In this document: positions 1-7,139 of the stretch, in pieces
Numbering within the stretch: the first letter of the stretch is position 1
How the letters are laid out: each line of letters starts with the position of its first letter
Assembly: GCA_944393305.1 (NCBI GenBank)
Contig: CALXZS010000014.1
Coordinates: 1 to 13,899 of the forward strand
Direction of reading: 5' to 3'
DNA from: an uncultured Clostridia bacterium
GTDB lineage: Bacteria; Bacillota; Clostridia; TANB77; CAG-508
DNA length: 13,899 nucleotides
Translations under genes and position numbers: made by a program
Notes under the pieces: model-generated
The model's input: the letters and a program-made list of their open reading frames with translations, nothing else
Database searches by the model: none
Told to the model about the DNA's origin: nothing

Positions 1-161
1 GGTCCAAATATTCTTTCGCAGAATAATCCATCTTTTTCTGGCTTTAATGTTCTATAATTAATGGTTTCTGGTTTTTTTACTTCACCTTTTGACCATTCTC
101 TTATTTTCTCATCTGACGCCAATCCTATTTTTATTTTACTTAAAGATTCTAATTCGTCCAC
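1..161 (-). CDS. rpoC: RNA polymerase subunit beta' (5' end only)
   Basis: This is the N-terminal 53 codons of the beta' subunit of RNA polymerase; the rest lies beyond the left edge. The visible protein carries the conserved beta' opening: a LASDEKIREWSKGEV segment, then KKPETINYRTLKPEKDGLFC, ending at ERIFG. The zinc-ribbon cysteines would follow just outside the window. The start is GTG (positions 161-159). It is fixed by an in-frame TAA immediately upstream and by an AGGGGG ribosome binding site about 8 nt before it. The gene follows rpoB in the same direction across a 107-nt spacer, so the two are probably co-transcribed. Identification is secure from the motif although the gene is partial. 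Confidence 0.96.
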   Translation of the reverse strand, partial: MDELESLSKIKIGLASDEKIREWSKGEVKKPETINYRTLKPEKDGLFCERIFG

Positions 162-268
162 TTATTGAACCCCCTACTATTTATTTTTTGCCCATTACTT
201 CTGCAAAGCATTTCCCTTCGCTGTTCAATCCTTTATGCTATGCTTTGCAAAAATAACTAGCTATTCAA
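162..268 (-). other. rpoB-rpoC spacer with 10-bp inverted repeat
   Basis: The spacer between the rpoB stop and the rpoC start contains a perfect 10-bp inverted repeat: TGCAAAGCAT at 202-211 and its complement at 240-249, separated by 28 nt. In the RNA this would form a long-looped hairpin between two cistrons that must both be made. No T-run follows it, so it does not look like a terminator. It may be a processing site, a small inserted palindromic element or a weak attenuator. The rpoC ribosome binding site lies at its left end, about 169-175. Confidence 0.5.
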
Positions 269-3200
269 TTAGTCTTCATAATTTCCGTCATCATATGAAT
301 CGTCTATATCGTCTTCTAGGAAGTCTTCTCCAATTAAACTATCATCTGATTCATCTGTTAAGTCTTCGAAAATACTTTCTCCATCTTCTTCCATTTCCTC
401 ATCTGTTTCCATATAACCGTCTGTTAGTTCTTTTTCGTCTACAACTGTTTCTTCTTGTGGTTTTGAATCATTTACTACATTAAAGTCTACTCCATCATCT
501 ATATCTTCTTTTAATTCTATTTCAGTACCTTTATCTGAATATAGTCTTAAATCTAATCCTAATGATTGTAATTCTTTAACTAATACTTTGAATCCTTCTG
601 GTACTCCTGGTTTTGGTATATCTTCACCTTTTACGATAGCTTCATATGTTTTTACACGTCCTACAATATCGTCTGATTTTGTAGTAATCATTTCTTGAAG
701 TGTATATGCAGCACCATAAGCCTCTAATGCCCAAACTTCCATTTCACCAAATCTTTGTCCACCGAATTGTGCTTTACCTCCTAGAGGTTGTTGTGTAACT
801 AAAGAGTATGGTCCAGTTGAACGAGCATGTATTTTATCATCTACCAAGTGGTGTAGTTTTAACATGTACATTACACCTACTGTTACTGGGTGATCGAATG
901 CGTCTCCTGTTCTACCATCATATACTGTTGTTTTACCATCTCTAGATAATCCGGCTTCTTCTAGTAATTCTTCGATTTCTTTGTCTTTTGCACCATCAAA
1001 TACTGGTGTTTCAACTTTCCATCCAAGAGCTCTAGCTGCCATACCTAAGTGAACTTCTAGAACCTGTCCTAAGTTCATACGAGAAGGTACACCCATTGGG
1101 TTTAATACTATGTCTACTGGTGTTCCATCTGGTAAGAATGGCATATCTTCTTCTGGTAATATTCTTGAGATAACACCTTTGTTACCATGACGTCCTGACA
1201 TTTTATCACCAACTGAAATTTTTCTCTTTGTTGCTATATAACATCTTATTACTTGGTTTACTCCAGGTCCTAATTCGTCTGAATTTTCTCTTGTGAAGAT
1301 TTTTACATCTACTATTGTTCCTGCTTCACCATGTGGAACTCTTAATGATGTATCTCTAACTTCTCTTGATTTTTCACCAAAGATTGCTCTTAAAAGTCTT
1401 TCTTCTGCTGTAAGTTCAGTTTCTCCTTTTGGTGTAACTTTACCAACTAAGATATCTCCTGGTCTTACTTCTGCACCTATTCTGATTATTCCATCTTCAT
1501 CTAGGTCTTTTAAGCTATCTTCACCAACGTTTGGTATATCTCTTGTTATTTCTTCTGGTCCAAGTTTTGTATCACGGCATTCACAATCATATTCTTCAAT
1601 ATGTATTGATGTGTATACATCTTCTTTAACTAATCTTTCACTGATTAATACAGCGTCTTCGAAGTTGTAACCTTCCCATGTTGAGAAAGCTATAAGTACG
1701 TTTCTTCCAAGTGCCATTTCTCCATTTTCTGTTGATGGTCCATCTGCAATTGTTTCACCTGCTTGTACTTTTTCTCCTACTTGAACTATTGGTCTTTGGT
1801 TAATACATGTTCCACCATTAGTTCTTTTGAATTTTAATAGTTTATATTTTGTTATTTCGTTTTTGTTATTTCTTACTTGGATTTCGTCACCAGTAACTTT
1901 TTCTACTATTCCATCTTCTTTAGCAACTACTGTTATTCCAGAGTCTTTAGCTGCTCTATATTCCATTCCAGTTCCTACTATTGGAGCTTCTGGTTTTAGA
2001 AGTGGTACTGCTTGACGTTGCATGTTTGAACCCATTAGAGAACGTTTTACGTCATCGTGCTCTAAGAATGGTATCATTGCTGCTGCAACAGAAACTAATT
2101 CTTTTGGTGAAATTTCAACATAATCTACTTTGTCTGCTGGAACTTCTTTTATTTCTGTTACTTGTCTTACTTTTATTCTTGAATTGATAAATTTTCCTTC
2201 TTCATCAACAGGTTCAGACGCTTGAGCTATAATGTATTTATCTTCTTCATCAGCTGATAAATAATCTACATGGTCTGTTAATTTTCCTGTTTCTTTGTCT
2301 ATTTTTCTATATGGAGCTTCTATAAATCCATATTCATTTATTCTTGCAAATGATGAAAGGGCTGATATAAGTCCAATGTTTGGTCCTTCTGGTGATTCTA
2401 CTGGACATAATCTACCATAGTGTGTATAGTGAATATCTCTAACTTCGAATCCTGCTCTTTCTCTTGTTAATCCTCCAGGTCCTAATGCTGAAATTCTTCT
2501 TTTATGTGTAAGCTCAGATAATGGATTTGTTTGATCCATGAATTGAGATAATTGTGAGCTTCCAAAGAATTCTCTTATTGCTGAAGATATTGGCTTTGTA
2601 TTTATTAATGCTTGAGGTGTTATTGAGTCTAAGTCTTGTACAGTCATTCTTTCACGAACAACTCTTTCTAGTCTTGCAAGACCTATTCTAAATTGGTTTT
2701 GTAATAATTCACCAACGCATCTTATACGTCTATTTCCTAAATGGTCTATATCATCTATTTTTCCTAATCCATGATATAGGTTTAATAAATAGCTGATTGA
2801 CGCTATTATATCTCCATTTGTGATATTTTTTGGTATTAATTCTTCGATTCTTTCTTTTATTACATCATGTAGTTTATCTTCTTCAGTATTATCTAAAATT
2901 GATTTTAGTACATCGTAGTTTACTAATTCTTTTATATGTAAATCGCTTAAATCAACATTTACAAAATTGTTAATATCTACTGTTCCGTTTCCGATAACTG
3001 TAACTTTAGAATCTTTTACTTTTATATTAACTATATTGATTCCTGAATTTTGTATTTGTTTTGCAACTTCTGATGTAATCTCTTCATCTTTTTCTACAAA
3101 AATTTCTCCAGACTCTGGGTCTGAAATTGTTTCGAATGCTATTTGACCTGTTATTCTTTCTGCTAAATTTAATTTGTTATTAAATTTATGTCTTCCTACT

Positions 3201-4012
3201 TTTGCTAAATCATATCTTTTTGGATCAAAGAATAATCTATCAAATAATGTTCTAGCTGCATCTACTGTTGGTAATTCACCTGGTCTTAATTTTTTGTATA
3301 TTTCTATAAGGGCTTCATCAGATTTTTTAATTGGGTCTTTTTCTATTGTTGCTTTTAATAATGGTTCTTCTCCAAATAGGGCTAGTATTTGGTCATCCTT
3401 TTCTATTCCGATTGCTCTTAATAATGTTGTTACAGGAATTTTTCTTGTTCTATCTACTCTTACATAGAAAACATCATTGTTATCTGTTTCATATTCAAGC
3501 CATGCTCCACGAAGTGGCATAACTGTTGATGTAAATAGTTTTTTTCCTGTTTTTGTATCCATTGTATATGCATAGTAACAACTTGGTGAACGTACTAATT
3601 GGCTAACTACAACTCTTTCTGCACCATTTATTACAAATGTTGCTGTATCAGTCATAAGTGGAAAATCGCCAAGATAGATTTCTTGCTCTTTTATTTCTCC
3701 AGTCTCACGATTGAAAAGTCTTACTTTTACATGTAATTTAGTTGAATATGTAGCATCTCTCTCTTTTGCTTCTTCTACTGTGTATTTTGGTTTTTCATCC
3801 ATACGATAGTCTAGAAATTCTAATACTAAATTTTCTGAGTAGTCTACTATTGGAGAAATGTCTTTTAAAACTTCTCCTAATCCTTCGTTAATAAACCAGT
3901 TGTATGAATCTTTTTGTACTTTTATTAAGTTAGGCATTTCTATAAAATCGCCTATTTTTGAAAAAGATTTTCTTGTGGTTTTTTCATGCTTTACATCTTT
4001 AACTTTTACCAA
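269..4012 (-). CDS. rpoB: RNA polymerase subunit beta
   Basis: This is the complete beta subunit of DNA-dependent RNA polymerase, 1247 aa, forming with beta' the catalytic core. It follows the Firmicute pattern from KTTRKSFSKIGDFIEMPNLI at the N terminus through GTGMEYRAA and KMSGRHGNKGV to GGQRFGEMEVWALEAYGAA near the C terminus. The rifamycin-binding region (about residues 480-525) reads SSQLSQFMDQTNPLSE then THKRRISALGPGGL, with the usual Gln, Asp, His and Ser contact residues all present, so it looks rifamycin-sensitive. The last 80 or so residues are an Asp/Glu-rich tail, a common but variable extension in Clostridia. The start codon is TTG (4012-4010), supported by an AGGGGGG ribosome binding site 7 nt upstream. 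It has its own promoter at 4325-4354 instead of directly following rplL. Confidence 0.98.
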   Translation of the reverse strand: MVKVKDVKHEKTTRKSFSKIGDFIEMPNLIKVQKDSYNWFINEGLGEVLKDISPIVDYSENLVLEFLDYRMDEKPKYTVEEAKERDATYSTKLHVKVRLFNRETGEIKEQEIYLGDFPLMTDTATFVINGAERVVVSQLVRSPSCYYAYTMDTKTGKKLFTSTVMPLRGAWLEYETDNNDVFYVRVDRTRKIPVTTLLRAIGIEKDDQILALFGEEPLLKATIEKDPIKKSDEALIEIYKKLRPGELPTVDAARTLFDRLFFDPKRYDLAKVGRHKFNNKLNLAERITGQIAFETISDPESGEIFVEKDEEITSEVAKQIQNSGINIVNIKVKDSKVTVIGNGTVDINNFVNVDLSDLHIKELVNYDVLKSILDNTEEDKLHDVIKERIEELIPKNITNGDIIASISYLLNLYHGLGKIDDIDHLGNRRIRCVGELLQNQFRIGLARLERVVRERMTVQDLDSITPQALINTKPISSAIREFFGSSQLSQFMDQTNPLSELTHKRRISALGPGGLTRERAGFEVRDIHYTHYGRLCPVESPEGPNIGLISALSSFARINEYGFIEAPYRKIDKETGKLTDHVDYLSADEEDKYIIAQASEPVDEEGKFINSRIKVRQVTEIKEVPADKVDYVEISPKELVSVAAAMIPFLEHDDVKRSLMGSNMQRQAVPLLKPEAPIVGTGMEYRAAKDSGITVVAKEDGIVEKVTGDEIQVRNNKNEITKYKLLKFKRTNGGTCINQRPIVQVGEKVQAGETIADGPSTENGEMALGRNVLIAFSTWEGYNFEDAVLISERLVKEDVYTSIHIEEYDCECRDTKLGPEEITRDIPNVGEDSLKDLDEDGIIRIGAEVRPGDILVGKVTPKGETELTAEERLLRAIFGEKSREVRDTSLRVPHGEAGTIVDVKIFTRENSDELGPGVNQVIRCYIATKRKISVGDKMSGRHGNKGVISRILPEEDMPFLPDGTPVDIVLNPMGVPSRMNLGQVLEVHLGMAARALGWKVETPVFDGAKDKEIEELLEEAGLSRDGKTTVYDGRTGDAFDHPVTVGVMYMLKLHHLVDDKIHARSTGPYSLVTQQPLGGKAQFGGQRFGEMEVWALEAYGAAYTLQEMITTKSDDIVGRVKTYEAIVKGEDIPKPGVPEGFKVLVKELQSLGLDLRLYSDKGTEIELKEDIDDGVDFNVVNDSKPQEETVVDEKELTDGYMETDEEMEEDGESIFEDLTDESDDSLIGEDFLEDDIDDSYDDGNYED

Positions 4013-4317
4013 AGTTAATCCCCCCTAAATAAATTTAAGCAGACTTTATCGTATATTTTATCAAAAAAAGTCCTTCTTAATATATATTTACTTTTACAGA
4101 TAGTTAGTTCCTGCCTTATAACTAATTTTCTGTAATGTAGGATATACTTAATTCCTCTTTTTTCGACAATTTACATAAATAAATTACAGAAGGCAAAAGA
4201 AAGGTAAACCGACAGTTATAGTCGATTTTACCTTTCATTTATAAATTAAGTTATTTCACATTAAAATAATTTACCATTTACTAGCCCTCTTAGTTTTATT
4301 TCCGTACATTTATATAC
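4013..4317 (-). promoter_or_regulatory. Structured leader of rpoB with two hairpins
   Basis: The stretch between the inferred transcription start and rpoB holds no convincing gene. It holds two inverted repeats. The first (4199-4236) has a perfect 10-bp outer stem GAAAGGTAAA/TTTACCTTTC and an inner CGAC/GTCG stem; on the minus strand it is followed by TTTTGCC, a weak U-tract like an attenuator. The second (4094-4135) pairs TTACAGA with TCTGTAA and TTAGTT with AACTAA. A weaker GACTTT/AAAGTC pairing lies at 4042-4072. Leader attenuation or antitermination of the polymerase operon is an inference from this layout. Confidence 0.6.
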
Positions 4318-4324
4318 TTTTATT

Positions 4325-4354
4325 ATTATACTATTTTATTAAAGGGCTTGTCAA
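4325..4354 (-). promoter_or_regulatory. Sigma-70-type promoter of rpoB
   Basis: Read on the minus strand, a perfect -35 box TTGACA (4354-4349) and a perfect -10 box TATAAT (4330-4325) are separated by 18 bp. Transcription would start near 4318, giving a leader of about 300 nt before the rpoB TTG start. The promoter lies only about 18 bp past the stop codon of the upstream gene. rpoBC can therefore be transcribed independently of that gene. Confidence 0.85.
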
Positions 4355-4371
4355 GGTGTTTTCATAAATTT

Positions 4372-5265
4372 CTATATATTTTTTATGAGTATTTTCCATA
4401 TATCATTTGTTGCTATTTTACATACATTTAATGCAATACCATATACCATATATTCTCCCCATACTATAATTCCTTTAGCGTCTCTATTAGCTATTAGTGT
4501 TTGTGTCTTTAATTTATTTGCCAGTTTAAGCCATTGGCTTCTTTTAGCAATTCCTATATCAGTTAATTTTCCTTTGTCTAAGGTGGTTAAAGAACTATTT
4601 TTTTCAATTATTCCATATATTTCAAATTCTTTATTTATTAATTTTTCTAAATATATTAATTTAGCTTTTAATGCTTCTGATTCTTTTCCTTCACAATCTT
4701 CATCATCATAGAATTTTATAATATCATTAGGAGTAATCTCATTATTATCATTAAAAATAATTCTATTTATTGTATATATGTCTGACGCTGAAACTTCAAA
4801 GTTTATTAATTGTTTTCTTAATTTGTTATTATATTCAAGCGTTTTTACATTTTCATAAACTTTTGGATTGAATATTTCAATATCTTTTTTCTTTAATCTA
4901 TAATTTTTTTGATTATTTTTCTCAGTGATTTGAATTAACTCTATATATCCTTTTTGTATAAAATTCAACAAAGTTGCAATTATGTGTCTATATTTTATTG
5001 CTCCATCACATAAATAACCTATCATTAAAGGGCTTTTTATTTTATCCCATTCTTCAAGGTATTTATTTTCCGCGCTAAAATCCTCATGAAATATTCTATT
5101 GAATTCTTTATTAATTTCTTCTTTTGGGTTTATGTTTGATATTTTAAATTTAAAATTTGCGACTTCCCTTTTATTATTTTTAATATATTTTGATATAGCA
5201 AATATTATTACTGTTGCAGTTCCAACAATAATTATGGCAATTATCCAAGGTATGTAAAAATCCAT
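4372..5265 (-). CDS. DUF2207-like membrane-anchored protein, short form
   Basis: This 297-aa protein has one N-terminal membrane helix (about residues 6-27, IPWIIAIIIVGTATVIIFAI) followed by a basic stop-transfer segment and a mostly hydrophilic domain. That domain has the layout of the cytoplasmic part of DUF2207 proteins: an IATLLNFIQKGYIEL segment like a winged-helix turn, and near the C terminus a WGEYMVYGIALNV motif. The plus-strand protein at 8133-10223 has matching segments SLVRKGYIALERI and WEEYLVYATAFGI. This gene lacks the large extracellular domain, the later membrane helices and the Gly-rich tail, so it is a reduced relative. The start ATG at 5265 has an AAAGGG ribosome binding site 7-8 nt upstream. 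Its function is unknown; a membrane-signalling or scaffold role is only a guess. Confidence 0.75.
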   Translation of the reverse strand: MDFYIPWIIAIIIVGTATVIIFAISKYIKNNKREVANFKFKISNINPKEEINKEFNRIFHEDFSAENKYLEEWDKIKSPLMIGYLCDGAIKYRHIIATLLNFIQKGYIELIQITEKNNQKNYRLKKKDIEIFNPKVYENVKTLEYNNKLRKQLINFEVSASDIYTINRIIFNDNNEITPNDIIKFYDDEDCEGKESEALKAKLIYLEKLINKEFEIYGIIEKNSSLTTLDKGKLTDIGIAKRSQWLKLANKLKTQTLIANRDAKGIIVWGEYMVYGIALNVCKIATNDIWKILIKNI

Positions 5266-5363
5266 TTTTTAGCCCTTTCAATATATTATTTTTATTATTA
5301 TATCTAAACTCAATTTCTTTTTCAATAGTTTTTTCTGTGCAAATACTGATTTATTTTATAATT

Positions 5364-5441
5364 CACCTTTCAAAAGCCCTTGTCAAGTGCCAATCTGTTT
5401 TCGGGAGGTGTCCCCAAAAACATTTCTTTGGGACATTTTTT
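5364..5441 (-). repeat. Hairpin/TTGACA repeat, copy A
   Basis: This is one of four copies of an intergenic repeat. On the minus strand a hairpin (TGTTTTTGGGGACA pairing with CCCGAAAACA, 5396-5422) is followed by GGCACTTGACAAGGGC and then CTTTTGAAAGGTG. TTGACA at 5386-5381 is a perfect -35 box pointing at the gene starting at 5265, but the best -10 candidates (around 5355-5363) have poor spacing. The copy begins 20-odd bp after the stop of the Fic gene. Read on the plus strand, a second stem TGTCCC (5409-5414)/GGGACA (5430-5435) runs into six T residues, like an intrinsic terminator. Confidence 0.7.
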
Positions 5442-6374
5442 CTATATACTCATGTAACATTTCTCTTTAATAAACTTCTTTATTTCTTTTTCATCTCTTC
5501 CCTCATAATAAGGAATAAGTAAATCCTTAAATTCTTCTGTTAATTCTGCTGGAATTGCTATTATTCCTTTTCCTTTTGAAATCAAATAATGATTACTATA
5601 AATTACTGCTGTTCTTTTATTTCCATCTATAAATACTTGTTTTTTCATTGTGTATAATAAAAGTTCAATTGCTCTGTCTATATCATCTAATTTCCTACTA
5701 AAAATTTCTTCTAACTCTTCTTTTATTACACTTTCAATAGGCAAATCTGGTTTCCAGGTTGTTCCACTTATTGTTACTGGTGTATTTCTTACTTTACCCG
5801 CTGTATAATAAAATCCTTCTTCTACCATTTTATTTATTTCGCATAATAAGGCAAAGTTTGTATCGCTTAAAATAACATTTTTATTTAATATAAATTCCCA
5901 AGCATGTTTTAAATTTACTATTTTTAGTATATCTTCAGTTGTCATATTATTCACTTTTCCACCTTCAATAATGCTTTCTGTATCTGCAAATGTAGTTGCA
6001 ACACCTTCTAGTACAGCTTGTTTATAAATTGTATCTACTAAATTTCTTTTAGCAAAGTCTATATTTCGTTCTACTTTTTCTGAAATTTCTTCTTCAGTAT
6101 AATTCATTTGTTTTAATTTTTTTGTTATTTCTTTTATTTGTTTTTTTAATTGTTTTGCTTTAATACTATTGTTTAATACTAAATTATATAATTCATCTGA
6201 ATATTCTCCAACATATTTTGTTAAAGCAACTCCATCTTCTCTATAATGTACATATATATACTTATTTGAATTATTTTCTCTTATTTCTACTGCTCCATAT
6301 ACAAGTGATTGTAATTCATGTTCAAGAACCTGTTTACTTTGAAGAAGATTCATAATTTCAATTTTTTCTTTCAT
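5442..6374 (-). CDS. Fic-domain protein with Gln replacing the catalytic His
   Basis: This is a 310-aa Fic/DOC superfamily protein. Fic enzymes usually transfer AMP or another nucleotide-linked group to a hydroxyl of a target protein. Residues 37-90 read KYIYVHYREDGVALTKYVGE then a Lys-rich coiled helix, an N-terminal module seen on other proteins. Residues 132-138 (TESIIEG) resemble the inhibitory helix of class II Fic proteins, keeping IEG with Glu137. GKVRNTPVTISG (193-204) is the substrate-side flap region. The active-site loop is QVFIDGNKR (246-254), matching HxFx(D/E)GN(G/K)R except that the His is Gln246. That suggests an altered or lost transferase activity. The ATG at 6374 is chosen because AGGAGG lies 6 nt upstream; a longer in-frame start would fall inside the operator and ribosome binding site. 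No separate antitoxin gene adjoins it. Confidence 0.88.
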   Translation of the reverse strand: MKEKIEIMNLLQSKQVLEHELQSLVYGAVEIRENNSNKYIYVHYREDGVALTKYVGEYSDELYNLVLNNSIKAKQLKKQIKEITKKLKQMNYTEEEISEKVERNIDFAKRNLVDTIYKQAVLEGVATTFADTESIIEGGKVNNMTTEDILKIVNLKHAWEFILNKNVILSDTNFALLCEINKMVEEGFYYTAGKVRNTPVTISGTTWKPDLPIESVIKEELEEIFSRKLDDIDRAIELLLYTMKKQVFIDGNKRTAVIYSNHYLISKGKGIIAIPAELTEEFKDLLIPYYEGRDEKEIKKFIKEKCYMSI

Positions 6375-6390
6375 GATTTTCCTCCTATAA

Positions 6391-6501
6391 ATGTGAAACA
6401 TTTTTTCTTAATTTGTTTAATTTTGTTTCACATTTATATTATACCACATTTTTTAAAAATGTGAAACTTTTTTGTGTTTTTTTCTTAATTTTGTTTCACA
6501 T
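6391..6501 (-). promoter_or_regulatory. Fic promoter embedded in four alternating operator sites
   Basis: The promoter has -35 TTTCAC (6466-6461), a 17-bp spacer and a perfect -10 TATAAT (6443-6438) on the minus strand. Four perfect copies of the 9-mer ATGTGAAAC lie at 6391-6399, 6425-6433, 6459-6467 and 6493-6501. They alternate in orientation and start exactly 34 bp apart. Site 3 covers the -35 box, site 2 lies at the expected transcription start, site 1 abuts the ribosome binding site and site 4 lies upstream. Neighbouring pairs form 43-bp palindromes of GTTTCACAT...ATGTGAAAC. This looks like a repressor operator array; the DNA-binding partner is not evident in the window. Confidence 0.75.
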
Positions 6502-6505
6502 TTGT

Positions 6506-6576
6506 TTTTTTAAAGCTCTTGTTAAGTTATAAGCTGTTTTTGGGAGGTGTCCCCAAAAACATCTCCAAAAACAGCT
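6506..6576 (-). repeat. Hairpin repeat, copy B
   Basis: This copy lies downstream of the Nudix gene and upstream of the Fic operator array. It has the same core as the others (TTTTTGGGGACACCTCCC on the minus strand) but a degenerate -35 segment, TTAACA. Here the left arm AGCTGTTTTTGGGAG (6532-6546) can pair either with CCCCAAAAACA (6551-6561) or with CTCCAAAAACAGCT (6563-6576). The second choice gives a longer stem, 12 perfect pairs plus three after a single-base bulge. No good U-tract follows, so intrinsic termination is uncertain. Confidence 0.7.
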
Positions 6577-6603
6577 AAAACAAATACATAAAATTTTTTA
6601 TTT

Positions 6604-7050
6604 TTAAAATTTTTCTATTTTTTCAGTTTTAAAATATATTTTTTTATCTAAAGCTTCTTTTAAAACATTATATAGTTCTTTCTTATCTCCATACCATTGT
6701 ATTTTTTCTATAAATTCTTTTATATCACACCACTTGTAATCAATATTTTCCTCATTTAATGTTACTTTTTCTTTTTTTACAAATGTTATATAGGCATATT
6801 CTGTGCATACCACCTCAAGTGAATTGTATTTAAATATCCAATTTAAATACAGAATATCTTTTATTTTATTTATTCCAGTTTCTTCTTTTACTTCTCGTTT
6901 AACAGTTTCTTCTCTATTTAAATCACATTCCTCACATCCACCTGTTACTACATACCAAAATGATTTCTTAAATTGAGGATCATTTGCACTACCTTTTAAT
7001 AGTAATATTTCATTATATTCATTTACAATAAAAGTTAAAATTTTATCCAT
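6604..7050 (-). CDS. Nudix hydrolase
   Basis: This is a 148-aa Nudix-fold hydrolase; the family cleaves nucleoside diphosphates linked to another moiety. The protein opens MDKILTFIVNEYNEILLLKG, the typical first strand and hairpin. The Nudix box runs from Gly38 through REVKEETGI (52-60), with the Mg-binding Glu residues 53, 56 and 57 intact. The first Glu of the consensus GX5E is Leu44, an unusual change, although nearby Glu40 and Glu41 might compensate. The substrate cannot be read from the sequence. The start at 7050 is chosen because it gives the normal Nudix N terminus and has a modest GGTGAT 5 nt upstream. A frame open to 7107 would begin inside a palindrome and has no ribosome binding site. 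Confidence 0.85.
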   Translation of the reverse strand: MDKILTFIVNEYNEILLLKGSANDPQFKKSFWYVVTGGCEECDLNREETVKREVKEETGINKIKDILYLNWIFKYNSLEVVCTEYAYITFVKKEKVTLNEENIDYKWCDIKEFIEKIQWYGDKKELYNVLKEALDKKIYFKTEKIEKF

Positions 7051-7078
7051 ATGTATCACCATATATAGCATACCACTT

Positions 7079-7108
7079 AATGGTTCATTTAGCAATAAAT
7101 GAACCATT
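7079..7108. promoter_or_regulatory. Perfect 13-bp palindrome upstream of the Nudix gene
   Basis: AATGGTTCATTTA (7079-7091) and its exact complement (7096-7108) flank a 4-nt loop, GCAA on the plus strand. The Nudix start lies about 30 bp away. On the minus strand a possible promoter, TTGCTA then 17 bp then TATGCT, overlaps the palindrome, so it could be an operator. On the plus strand it is followed by GTGTTTTTCT and could act as a terminator, but no plus-strand gene precedes it. Both roles are inferred. Confidence 0.45.
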
Positions 7109-7139
7109 GTGTTTTTCTCACATTTTTAAGTTTATTCTT

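Noticed and set aside
1293..1670. 125-codon open frame on the plus strand within rpoB
   Set aside because: It is antisense to conserved rpoB sequence with no independent support.
2440..2575. Rifamycin-resistance change in rpoB
   Set aside because: The contact residues in the rifamycin region (Gln, Asp, His and Ser) are the usual sensitive types.
4199..4236. Confident intrinsic terminator for the DUF2207-like gene
   Set aside because: The stem is good, but it lies past the rpoB promoter and the U-tract is only four residues long, so it is listed as a leader hairpin.
5442..6401. Longer Fic protein starting nine codons upstream
   Set aside because: That start would place the ribosome binding site and an operator inside the coding region and has no site of its own.
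6391..6501. CRISPR-like array
   Set aside because: The repeats are only 9 bp, alternate in orientation, and the intervals are T-rich and partly alike. This fits operators, not repeats with unique spacers.
5442..7107. Fic plus Nudix as a toxin-antitoxin pair
   Set aside because: The genes are separated by a repeat and an independent promoter, and the Nudix protein does not resemble a Fic antitoxin.
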